Below, piece after piece: positions 1 to 5,700 of a stretch of DNA of 9,807 nucleotides. The position numbers and the translations under genes were made by a program. Each line of letters begins with the position of its first letter. Position 1 is the first letter of the stretch. The stretch is taken from the NCBI GenBank assembly GCA_021816165.1, contig JAKAYZ010000030.1, positions 1 through 9,807 on the forward strand, given 5' to 3'. The stretch comes from Planctomycetota bacterium. Lineage in GTDB: Bacteria; Planctomycetota; Phycisphaerae; WQYP01. The notes beneath the pieces were generated by a model that was given only the letters and a program-made list of their open reading frames with translations, ran no database searches and had not been told where the DNA came from.

Positions 1-79
1 GTCCGAGTGGCTTAAGGAGCACGATTGGAAGTCGTGTGTGGGGGTAACTCCACCGTGGGTTCGAATCCCACTCTCTCCG
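1..79 (+). tRNA. tRNA-Ser (anticodon GGA), 5' end cut by the window
   Basis: The anticodon arm is CACGA, loop TTGGAAG, TCGTG, giving anticodon GGA (reads UCC/UCU serine codons). A long variable arm (GTGGGGGTAACTCCAC region) is typical of class II tRNA-Ser. The T arm GTGGG-TTCGAAT-CCCAC is perfect, and the 3' acceptor strand TCTCTCC plus discriminator G ends at 79. The first few bases, the 5' acceptor strand, lie before the window. No CCA is encoded. A run of seven Ts follows at once. tRNA-Ser 3' ends are common integration sites, which fits the accessory content to the right, but no second copy of the 3' end was seen in this window. Confidence 0.96.
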
Positions 80-86
80 TTTTTTT
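80..86 (+). terminator. T-run directly after the tRNA
   Basis: Seven Ts follow the discriminator base. Together with the GC-rich acceptor and T stems they could end transcription of the tRNA. The 220 bases after this, to about 308, hold no gene I can support. Confidence 0.4.
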
Positions 87-308
87 GTTGTCGTAGGCTT
101 GATTGAGCCCAAGATAGTTAGAACGGTACTGTCGCTCAACGAAAGAGCCGAAATTCAAAGAAAGAATGGCTCGCTCAAGGTAAACGAGGCGACGGCGGCG
201 TCTCCTCATAAGGCGAGGTTCGCGGGTTGCCGGTGACGTCCAACACGCGCGCAGATTGGGGAGATGGGCGGGTGATGATGGCTGGGTCGGACGTGCAACC
301 ATAATTCG

Positions 309-434
309 ATGCGGCTCGTGGGCGAGCTTGCTGCATTAGAGGCAATTTGGGGTGCGGACATGATTGCTAGCCAGCCAAGTTGTTATGAGCCTCGTATTCT
401 AAAAGGTGTGATATCGCTTCGCCCCGTGAAATAG
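309..434 (+). pseudogene. Apparent N-terminal part of the nuclease gene, out of frame
   Basis: From ATG 309 the frame reads MRLVGELAALEAIWGADM and continues to a TAG at 432-434. The frame of the following nuclease gene is open back to a TGA at 386-388. Just before its first usable start it encodes protein-like sequence rich in Trp (DTHWWAAEQWWKASEY, then FVCENAAEFSVAL) with no ATG, GTG or TTG codon. Joining the two frames at the CCCC run (422-425) by adding one C gives a smooth reading, ISLRPREIDTHWWAAEQWW. I infer that the gene originally began at or near 309 and has lost one base, or that the sequence has an error there. No clear Shine-Dalgarno sequence precedes 309. Confidence 0.5.
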
Positions 435-523
435 ACACCCATTGGTGGGCCGCCGAGCAATGGTGGAAGGCATCGGAGTACGCCCCATTCGTCTGCGAAA
501 ACGCAGCAGAATTCAGTGTCGCC

Positions 524-1531
524 TTGGGCGTGATGCAGCGTTACTTTGACAAAGCGTGGTGGGCCCATGTAGTAAAGTTGGCTAGTCCCAACTACGTGGC
601 GGCGGGGCTGATGGGCGAAGGCGCGATGGTATTAGATTTCATATTCGCGCTCGGAAGCGCGGTGGCGTCGCTGGAGAAATCAGAGGGCTTTAAGGCAAAG
701 ATGGCTCATCTGAAGACCGATGAATCCGGCTCGACCGCCTTTGAATTCCTCATTGCTGGCTACCTCCAAGCCGGCGGCCTCGCTGTCAAATTCCCTGGCG
801 AAAGTAACACCCACAAAACCCCCGACATCTTCGCGGATTGTGAGGGGGACTGTATCGCCGTGGAGTGCAAAAAGCTGCAGCTTGAGGAATGGGAAAATTG
901 GGCGACGGATATCGGGTTGCGGGCGTTGACGGATTTGCTCGGTAACGCTGCGGAACGGTATGTAGTCCAGATCGACCTTGACCCACGCCTTTCCGAGATT
1001 CGGTTCGACGATAAAAGATACCCCGGATTCAATGAGACCGTCGCGGAGGCGATAATCCTTCGCATTCGGTCCGTAATCGGCGAGGTGATCGCGACCGCTC
1101 CGCATCTCCCCTGCGAGTTTCCGATCGCCGGCCTTGGCAGGGCCGTTCTTCGGGATAAAAACGACATGGTCGAAACCTCGCTGTCGGGATTCAGCGTCTC
1201 GCCCGTTTGGCAATTGCGGCGCATTCTGACCAACGGGCTATCGCCGGCTATCGAACAAATCCCGCCGAATATCCCCGGCATTGTCGTAATTCAGTGCGAG
1301 CACCTCCCCGACCCTGATTTTGCCCGACTTGTCGTAGACGCGATAACCGGACACGACCGTACTAAATTCGGTCGGTTGTCGGCGTTGGTGATTGTACCGC
1401 GACCTTACCTGAACCATTCACGCCCTGCATTACTGTTTATAAACCGCAATAGTGCAGTGGCTGGCCACACTGGAGCCTGCCAACTGGCGCTCGCAGCCTT
1501 ACGTAAGCAACTCAACGTGCAGGAGGCCTAA
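524..1531 (+). CDS. PD-(D/E)XK nuclease-like protein, probably missing its N-terminus
   Basis: A 335-residue reading counted from TTG 524; an ATG lies at 533. A nuclease-like core is visible in the first third. A helix with TAFEFLIAGYLQAGG (residues 71-85) would supply the helix-A glutamate (E74). It is followed by P100-D101 and, 13 residues after D101, E114-C115-K116 in AVECKK. This E...PD...ExK layout is that of the restriction-endonuclease-like fold and would bind the catalytic metal. The rest, up to the C-terminal ALAALRKQLNVQEA, is not recognised and may be a specificity or oligomerisation region. Upstream coding potential in two frames suggests that the original protein was about 70 residues longer. 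No methylase or other restriction-modification partner is adjacent, so a free-standing nuclease is as likely as a restriction enzyme. The fold is inferred from motifs only; the target is unknown. Confidence 0.7.
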   Translation: MGVMQRYFDKAWWAHVVKLASPNYVAAGLMGEGAMVLDFIFALGSAVASLEKSEGFKAKMAHLKTDESGSTAFEFLIAGYLQAGGLAVKFPGESNTHKTPDIFADCEGDCIAVECKKLQLEEWENWATDIGLRALTDLLGNAAERYVVQIDLDPRLSEIRFDDKRYPGFNETVAEAIILRIRSVIGEVIATAPHLPCEFPIAGLGRAVLRDKNDMVETSLSGFSVSPVWQLRRILTNGLSPAIEQIPPNIPGIVVIQCEHLPDPDFARLVVDAITGHDRTKFGRLSALVIVPRPYLNHSRPALLFINRNSAVAGHTGACQLALAALRKQLNVQEA

Positions 1532-1551
1532 TGGTGTTCTGACCAACGGGA

Positions 1552-1577
1552 CGGCCAGTCTCGGCCGCTTCTTTTTT
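1552..1577 (+). terminator. Intrinsic terminator after the nuclease gene
   Basis: CGGCC, a six-base loop (AGTCTC), then GGCCG, followed by CTTC and six Ts. The hairpin starts 20 bases after the nuclease stop codon. The stem is short but GC-only and the T-run is good. It also separates the gene from the insertion-sequence remnant that follows. Confidence 0.55.
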
Positions 1578-1620
1578 GCGGGGAGGTCCATGCTCGGCGG
1601 CCGAGGATTATGCACGCGCA

Positions 1621-1786
1621 TCGCCCCCTGTTCAAAGCGTTTCTTCTGCCATTCGTGGAACATACCCGGTGTGATGCCATGTTTTTGGCACACATCGGAA
1701 ATACTGACTTCCTCGGGCAGTGCCTCCCGAAGAATAGCCATCTTTTCATCCCCGGTGTAATTGCGACGTGGTGGGTTACTGGACAT
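1621..1786 (-). pseudogene. Transposase OrfA N-terminal fragment (IS3-type, helix-turn-helix)
   Basis: Starting from ATG at 1786-1784, preceded by the Shine-Dalgarno sequence AGGAG, the frame reads MSSNPPRRNYTGDEKMAILR and goes on to ISDVCQKHGITPGMFHEWQK and KRFEQGA. This is the HTH_Tnp_1/transposase-8 pattern of IS3-family OrfA proteins: a helix-turn-helix that binds the element's ends, with the conserved CxxHGI..F..WQ segment. After KRFEQGA the frame stays open to about 1499, but the sequence no longer looks like the family and overlaps the end of the nuclease gene. The true homology therefore stops near 1621. Without the leucine-zipper part and the DDE-bearing OrfB it cannot work. Family assignment rests on motif recognition. 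Confidence 0.7.
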
Positions 1787-1862
1787 TGGCGGACTCCTGT
1801 AAACGGCACCGTCTTATCCCTTATGCCAAAAGCCCGTTCCTCCATTTTCGGCTGAAGCAAGA
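1621..1862 (-). mobile_element. Insertion sequence remnant, copy A (leader and start of transposase orfA)
   Basis: This stretch holds the first 55 or so codons of a transposase OrfA (start at 1786, reading leftwards) plus about 75 bases of leader. The leader and the first codons match, with many substitutions, a second copy at about 4606-4846 in the same orientation. The shared sequence ends near 1860 in this copy, so the element's outer end is probably there, next to the DUF4391-like fragment. No second end of the element and no OrfB were found, so this is a truncated relic rather than a mobile unit. Confidence 0.65.
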
Positions 1863-2205
1863 CAAGGTTGGTTTGCGGCAATGCCTTAAAATTAAGACTC
1901 TCGAGAAAAGCCTTCTCGGCGTCCGATGCGGAATAAAGATCGAGCCACTCCGTGCTAAGAACCTCCTCGGCAACAATTTTGCCTACGTCCGCTTGGCTGA
2001 AACGTTTGTCGGCAGCGCTGATCATCACACTTGATTCACACGCCAGCACCAGCAGCAGAGGATAGGGAATGGTACGGTGGATCAAATCGATTACGCGCCG
2101 TGGGCGGCCCACACGATGCAAATTGGCCTGCCGCAAGGCAATTTCGAGATATTCACGTTGAGAAAGAGGAACGCAATCCCGGTGGGGTTGACGTTTTCCG
2201 TCCCC
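1863..2205 (-). pseudogene. DUF4391-like protein, internal fragment
   Basis: The minus-strand frame is open from a TGA at 2206-2208 down into the insertion-sequence remnant. It reads SQREYLEIALRQANLHRV, then VIDLIHRTIPYPLLLVLAC, then ISAADKRFSQADVGKIVAEE, ending in STEWLDLYSASDAEKAFLES and LNFKALPQ. From memory this matches the central and late part of DUF4391 proteins (REYLEI..., IHR-IPYP, KRFSQ, TEWLDL, AFL-SL--LP). Those proteins of unknown function usually sit beside SNF2-type helicase and DNA methylase genes in restriction-like operons. The N-terminal part is absent and the C-terminus is cut by the insertion sequence, with no start codon at the break, so it is a pseudogene. A helicase C-terminal fragment in the same orientation lies about 2 kb upstream of it, which fits the usual gene order. 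Confidence 0.6.
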
Positions 2206-2216
2206 TCAATAATAAT
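2188..2216 (+). promoter_or_regulatory. Candidate sigma70-type promoter of the TIGR04255 operon
   Basis: TTGACG (2188-2193), 17 bases, then AATAAT (2211-2216), each one base from consensus. Transcription would begin near 2223, about 88 bases before the start codon at 2311. The promoter sits at the broken upstream edge of the DUF4391-like fragment, on the opposite strand. Confidence 0.5.
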
Positions 2217-2310
2217 GCTGCCAACGTAAATGCTACGGGCGGCAACCTATCGCACAGAGTAGCCGTACCGGGTACTCTCGTTCTTCGTCTGCGGCATCCA
2301 GCGAGGTCAC

Positions 2311-3132
2311 ATGGAAACGCCACTGCCGTCATTCAGGAAACCGCCGCTGGTAGAAACTGCGATCAGTCTGCAATTTCAATTGGTTGACGGTCTTAAAAAT
2401 GCGCACCTGGCCATATTTTGGGAGGGCATGCGAAAGGAGTTCCCCAAGGTAACGGACGCCCAATTGTTACCGGAACAAATCGAGCTGTTCGGCGAAGACG
2501 CCTTGCGCACGCGCGGCGTTCCTGGATTCCGAATCGCCGGTGCGGGAGGAGCCTCCCGGATGCAAATGGCGTCTGAGGATGACCAGGCCATGGTGCAAAT
2601 TCAAAACGGCCGAATCATCTCAAATTGGCGGAGGGGCGCGGGGGGCGAGTATCCCCGGTGGGGCATCGTACTGTCGCGTTTCAAGGAATCGCTGGATAAA
2701 TTCAAGGCCATGCTTGCTGCGGAAAATCTGGGAGCCGTTTCACTTAACCAATGGGAAGTCGTCTATGTCAATCACCTGCTCAAAGGGCGGGACTGGGATG
2801 CGCCCACGGATTGGCCCGACCTGCTCCCCGGGCTGGTTGCCAAGGATATTCGATATTCCACCGGCATTCTGGAATCAGTAGCCTGTGGTATTCATATCGT
2901 AATGCCCGATAACCGCGGCAGAATTCACGCGGAGTTGTTCCATGGATTCAATTCGCCGGGGGCGGCACCACAAGAGCTTCTGTCGCTTCAAATTACCGCA
3001 CGTGGCGGCGTGTGCGAATTTACGGACGAACAGGCCTACAATGGTTTGGAACTTGGCCATGTGGCCATCGTTCAGGCATTTTGCGATTTAACGGGCCCCG
3101 AGGCCCAGAAAAAATGGGAACGCGAGGTGTAA
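2311..3132 (+). CDS. TIGR04255 family protein
   Basis: A 273-residue protein, close to the usual length of this sporadically distributed family of unknown function. The hallmark N-terminal strand is PPLVETAISLQFQ (residues 11-23), followed by an AHLAIFWEGM segment. Further motifs are MVQIQNGRIISNWRR (94-108), a short EYPRW turn, and LNQWEVVYVNH (145-155). There is no signal peptide or membrane segment, so it should be cytoplasmic. ATG 2311 is chosen because the family's conserved N-terminus begins shortly after it; GAGG at 2303-2306 is a slightly close Shine-Dalgarno sequence. It is the first gene of a tight three-gene operon: its stop lies 5 bases before the next start. Family identity is from motif recognition. 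A role in defence or conflict is only suggested by the flanking helicase and DUF4391 relics. Confidence 0.8.
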   Translation: METPLPSFRKPPLVETAISLQFQLVDGLKNAHLAIFWEGMRKEFPKVTDAQLLPEQIELFGEDALRTRGVPGFRIAGAGGASRMQMASEDDQAMVQIQNGRIISNWRRGAGGEYPRWGIVLSRFKESLDKFKAMLAAENLGAVSLNQWEVVYVNHLLKGRDWDAPTDWPDLLPGLVAKDIRYSTGILESVACGIHIVMPDNRGRIHAELFHGFNSPGAAPQELLSLQITARGGVCEFTDEQAYNGLELGHVAIVQAFCDLTGPEAQKKWEREV

Positions 3133-3137
3133 AAATC

Positions 3138-3587
3138 ATGATGGCACAGGTACCGAGAGTTGGCATAACACGCGACCGGATTGTCCCCGCAATTAATTCC
3201 ACCGGCGGACGGGCCGCCGCATTGACAGATCCAATAAACGCGGAATTAAACCATTGGAAAAAGGCAATTGACCAATTGCTTGCATGGAGAAGAGCGGCGG
3301 GGGCAGATGATGGCGAGGACCTTCCAACTAGCGAAATTGCGGATTCCGCCATTGATTTTGCGTATGACCAAATCGGCGGTGTATATGCATGCGCTCCCGA
3401 TAGCATGGTCCCATCCGGTGCTGGCCGGATTGCGATGGAGTGGAATAACGAAAATGGAACAGTCGTCCTTGAATTCGTGGAATTGGGAACCGCCTCGTAC
3501 ACCAGATTTGATCGCAATGGGAAAATATTGGAGAAGCACGTTTTGAAACGCAACCCGACAAGCCGACAACTGGAGCTTCGAGGGTAA
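3138..3587 (+). CDS. Small conserved hypothetical protein, second gene of the TIGR04255 operon
   Basis: 149 residues, starting MMAQVPRVGITRDRIVP. ATG 3138 is preferred because GAGGTG at 3124-3129 is well spaced before it and it follows the previous stop by 5 bases. An in-frame ATG at 3114 would overlap that gene. The middle reads DLPTSEIADSAIDFAYDQ. A beta-rich C-terminal half follows: VPSGAGRIAMEWNNENGTVV, then FVELGTASYTRFDRNGKI and a final RNPTSRQLEL. The pattern P-x-G-x-G-x-I-x-x-E-W, a strand, an acidic or hydrophobic strand and a closing R-x-L-E-L recalls small proteins that I have seen next to TIGR04255 genes, but I cannot name a family. It has no catalytic motif, signal peptide or membrane segment that I recognise. 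It may be a partner or inhibitor of a neighbour; this is inference. Confidence 0.75.
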   Translation: MMAQVPRVGITRDRIVPAINSTGGRAAALTDPINAELNHWKKAIDQLLAWRRAAGADDGEDLPTSEIADSAIDFAYDQIGGVYACAPDSMVPSGAGRIAMEWNNENGTVVLEFVELGTASYTRFDRNGKILEKHVLKRNPTSRQLELRG

Positions 3588-3593
3588 GACCGA

Positions 3594-4061
3594 ATGCCGA
3601 CCCCGAAAAGCCTTCACGCACCAATGGACACGGATGGCGTGCCGCCCGTTTCCGAATCGGAACAGCTTTACCGTCGATTGTTGCCGGCGGCATGGTATCG
3701 TAACAGCGATCATCCAATCATTCCACAAAATTATTTTATGCCCCGCCCTTGGCAGTCACCGGACCGTCCCGGTGATACGGATGGCATTTCTGTTAATCGT
3801 GCGTCGCTGACGGACGCAATCACGGCGTCCCGCCGCCCAGACACCGGCGAGTGTGTTCCAATGGCCAGATTTGCCGTAACCAATGTCCTTGATATTGGCT
3901 TGACAGTTGGCCCCGAACCATTGCCGGATGATCTGAGCCATGCGGTCATACCGGAACTTAACAGCTTGGATCGTCGTGATTCGGCCAAGGAGAAAGAGAT
4001 GGAAGAATGGGCAATGGCCCTGCGCAATTGCTCAACATTAATCAGGCCCGATAGTCTTTGA
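3594..4061 (+). CDS. Hypothetical protein, third gene of the TIGR04255 operon
   Basis: 155 residues, beginning six bases after the previous stop, with GAGGG at 3580-3584 as Shine-Dalgarno sequence. Visible features are EQLYRRLLPAAWY near residues 23-35, FMPRPWQSPDRPGDTDGISV (about 48-67), a strand-like MARFAVTNVLDIGLTV (about 89-104), EPLPDDLSHAVIPEL (about 107-121) and a charged helix KEKEMEEWAMALRN near the end. The layout LYRR...F.P...D.DG.SV...ARFAV...LG...PLPDD..HAVI resembles small uncharacterised bacterial proteins with the same order of motifs, which I cannot attach to a named family. No signal peptide or membrane segment. The tight spacing argues that all three genes are made together. 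A weak GC hairpin (CTGCC...GGCAG, 4062-4078) follows the stop but lacks a T-run. Confidence 0.72.
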   Translation: MPTPKSLHAPMDTDGVPPVSESEQLYRRLLPAAWYRNSDHPIIPQNYFMPRPWQSPDRPGDTDGISVNRASLTDAITASRRPDTGECVPMARFAVTNVLDIGLTVGPEPLPDDLSHAVIPELNSLDRRDSAKEKEMEEWAMALRNCSTLIRPDSL

Positions 4062-4141
4062 CTGCCACGCCGGGGCAGGGGAGATAGTTCGCACGATGTC
4101 TGCGCAAGACTGAACTTTGGCTCTGGCCGCAGCGGCTGATT

Positions 4142-4477
4142 TCATACCAACTGCCAGCGGATCGTAAACAGCGCCATCTTACTGGTTTTCTGGCTCATGC
4201 GGCGGTGCATGGCCTCAATGAGTTTATCTCGCTTTTTGGCAATCTGATCCTCTACGCCAAATACCTCATGCCGCTGCGTCCGCTGTCGCCTTTCCAGTTC
4301 CTGAATAGTTTGCTGGAGATTATTCTGCTCATCAAGCGCGGTGGCTAGGCGGGCTTTTCGCCGAACCGCTTTGATCTGGGCTTTAATGTCCGCCAGGTCT
4401 TTTTCGGCGACAAAAACCACATCCTCCGCCCAGTTTTCCAGCAATAGTGTCCGGAATATTTTGTCATAATGAGTTGG
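4142..4477 (-). pseudogene. C-terminal fragment of a SNF2-type helicase of a defence-type operon
   Basis: Reading leftwards from about 4477, the frame gives THYDKIFRTLLLENWAEDVV and then a long charged coiled-coil: EKDLADIKAQIKAVRRKARL, NLQQTIQELERRQRTQRHEV, EDQIAKKRDKLIEAMHRRM. It ends in MALFTIRWQLV at the TGA (4142-4144). The coiled coil followed by LFTIRW and the stop is what I recall for the C-terminal end of large SNF2-family helicases that accompany DUF4391 and DNA methylase genes. The helicase motors themselves (DExH box, motif VI) are gone and no normal start remains. The frame continues open to about 4537, but the sequence before THYDK does not look like protein of this family. The stop is intact, so the break is at the upstream side, towards insertion-sequence remnant B. 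Confidence 0.6.
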
Positions 4478-4605
4478 GCGGGCGCGGTGGTGGAGGCCGC
4501 GTCCTGCACAGGCCGTAGGCCAGGGCGGCTGGTGAGGTCATTGGCGGAAGATTTTGCGTATGCAGCGGCGTTGCCGTTGGGTGGAAAGGTGCCGGCGGCG
4601 AGCCT

Positions 4606-4773
4606 GTGGCCACCGCTTCACCGATTTTCACCGTATCGGCATGTCGTTGGTCTTAAACTCACGCCATGATTATGCCTCGCATCGGAAATATTTACCTGCT
4701 CGGGCCGCTGTCACCTCGCTATGGCCATTGTTCCACATCCGGGATAGTCATTTAGTGGTGGGTTGCTGGGCAT
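4606..4773 (-). pseudogene. Decayed transposase OrfA N-terminus
   Basis: From ATG at 4773-4771, after the Shine-Dalgarno-like AGGGGG, the frame reads MPSNPPLNDYPGCGTMAIAR and then a TGA (4713-4711). Copy A has MSSNPPRRNYTGDEKMAILR at the same place. Past the stop, a shifted frame still gives ISDARHNHGVSLRPTTC, comparable with ISDVCQKHGITPGMF in copy A. At least one stop and one frameshift have therefore accumulated, and this copy is older or less constrained than copy A. Confidence 0.6.
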
Positions 4774-4846
4774 TTGCGGCCCCCTGTAAACAACACCATT
4801 TTATTCCCTATGCCAAAGGCCCCTGCCACCATTTCGGATTGGAGCA
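4606..4846 (-). mobile_element. Insertion sequence remnant, copy B (more decayed)
   Basis: Same element end as copy A and in the same orientation. The clearest shared stretch runs from the transposase start outwards: GTGGTGGGTTRCTGG, then CCTGTAAAC, then CCTATGCCAAARGCCC, then CCATTT. The match fades near 4846. Inside the transposase, similarity can be followed to about 4606. The stretch between it and the helicase fragment (4480-4605) holds nothing I can assign. Confidence 0.6.
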
Positions 4847-5066
4847 ACACAGCTCGACCAAGGCTCTCCGTTTGACCAACTTTTATGCAGTCGCCGCGGC
4901 GCGTTCCGATAAAGCGCCGGCGGCGTTTGGTCGCGCGGAGGCCGGGCCGGTTTGCGATCGCGATGGCCCACTTACCCGGTTGCGGCAGGCGATGCGGTGG
5001 AAACAATGCGATCGATGCGTTCTAATTTTATTCTGACGACGGTTGGCTATTACAAAGGCTCGCCAT
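4847..5066. other. Unassigned GC-rich spacer between the IS remnant and the SRAP gene
   Basis: 220 bases without a supported gene. Frames on both strands are open over parts of it and are Arg/Gly-rich, as expected for GC-rich non-coding DNA. An AT-rich patch just before the SRAP gene (TTCTAATTTTATTCTG, near 5020-5035) could contain a -10 element, but I see no convincing -35 box. Confidence 0.4.
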
Positions 5067-5657
5067 ATGTGTGCACGTTATCGCTTGACCAATTCACCGG
5101 CGCAAATTGCGCGACATCTTGGCATTTTGGAAGCTGACGTAACGGCGGCCACAGCGAACCCCCGTTTTAATATCGCCATTTCACAGGCGGTACCGATTGT
5201 GAGGGAGGCCGCCGGCCGCCGGACCATATCAGCGGCGGAATGGGGCTTTCGCGCGCCTTGGGACAGCACCAAACGCATTTTTAATGCCATGGCGGAAACC
5301 GCGGCCGAAAAACCCACCTTCCGGGCCGCCTTTCGGGAACGCCGCTGCCTGATGCCAGCCGACGGCTTTTATGAATGGCCCAATAAACGAGCCACACTGA
5401 TTCATTGCAACGATGACCGCCTTTTCTGTTTTGCCGGTTTGTGCAAGGGCAGTGAGGTCACCATGCTTACGTGCGCCCCGAATGATTTTATGCGGCCGAT
5501 CCACCATCGCATGCCCGTGATTCTTCGCGCCGATGACTATGCCAGATGGCTGAACCCACACGCTGCCGTGGCAGATTTAATGGAGATCATCGCATCACGG
5601 CCATGGACGGATATGATCGCGACGCCCGCCGGTACCTTGCATGCCGACTCCATTTGA
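5067..5657 (+). CDS. SRAP-domain protein (YedK/HMCES type, abasic-site cross-linking)
   Basis: 196 residues. The start is fixed by biology: ATG 5067 gives MCARY, placing the essential Cys at position 2. After Met removal its amine and thiol form a thiazolidine with abasic sites in single-stranded DNA. Other family motifs are PRFNIAISQ (usually PRYNIAPTQ), WGF.APW, NAMAETAAEKPTFRAAF (usually NARAE...), RRCLMPADGFYEW with the catalytic Glu, FAGLC, and IHHRMPVIL with the catalytic His. Oddities are Met in place of the conserved Arg of NARAE, a residue that contacts DNA in this family, Ile for Pro in the NIAPTQ motif, and a shortened loop after FYEW that makes the protein smaller than E. coli YedK (about 222 residues). 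An AAAGG stretch about 10 bases upstream serves as Shine-Dalgarno sequence. The function is presumably shielding of abasic sites in ssDNA, if activity survives the Arg change. Confidence 0.93.
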   Translation: MCARYRLTNSPAQIARHLGILEADVTAATANPRFNIAISQAVPIVREAAGRRTISAAEWGFRAPWDSTKRIFNAMAETAAEKPTFRAAFRERRCLMPADGFYEWPNKRATLIHCNDDRLFCFAGLCKGSEVTMLTCAPNDFMRPIHHRMPVILRADDYARWLNPHAAVADLMEIIASRPWTDMIATPAGTLHADSI

Positions 5658-5700
5658 ACATAATGCAAAAAACAATGTCGAAGGTTAAAGGTGAGCGTAT

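Noticed and set aside
12..302. Minus-strand frame whose translation contains RVGFEPTVELPPHTTSNRAP
   Set aside because: The end of this frame is the antisense of the tRNA-Ser, a well-known source of false proteins; the rest has no protein-like features.
426..434. Programmed -1 frameshift at GTGAAATAG in the nuclease gene
   Set aside because: The bases do not form a standard X-XXY-YYZ slippery site and I see no clear downstream structure; a lost base in CCCC is simpler.
680..1281. Minus-strand frames of 173-177 residues opposite the nuclease gene
   Set aside because: They are antisense shadows of a gene with clear nuclease motifs and show no motif or ribosome-binding site of their own.
2031..2387. 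Plus-strand 118-residue frame
   Set aside because: It is antisense to the DUF4391-like fragment and then overlaps the start of the TIGR04255 gene in another frame; its composition is not protein-like.
3020..3728. Several minus-strand frames opposite the second operon gene
   Set aside because: The plus-strand gene has proper spacing, a Shine-Dalgarno sequence and a coherent protein pattern; the antisense frames have none.
4752..5006. Minus-strand 84-residue frame ahead of transposase copy B
   Set aside because: Its second half is the non-coding leader shared with IS copy A, so the apparent protein similarity between the two loci is DNA similarity, not a gene.
4469..5036. Plus-strand frames of 66 and 160 residues across IS remnant B
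   Set aside because: They run antisense through the transposase remnant and the GC-rich spacer, are Arg/Cys/His-rich, and have no recognisable domain.
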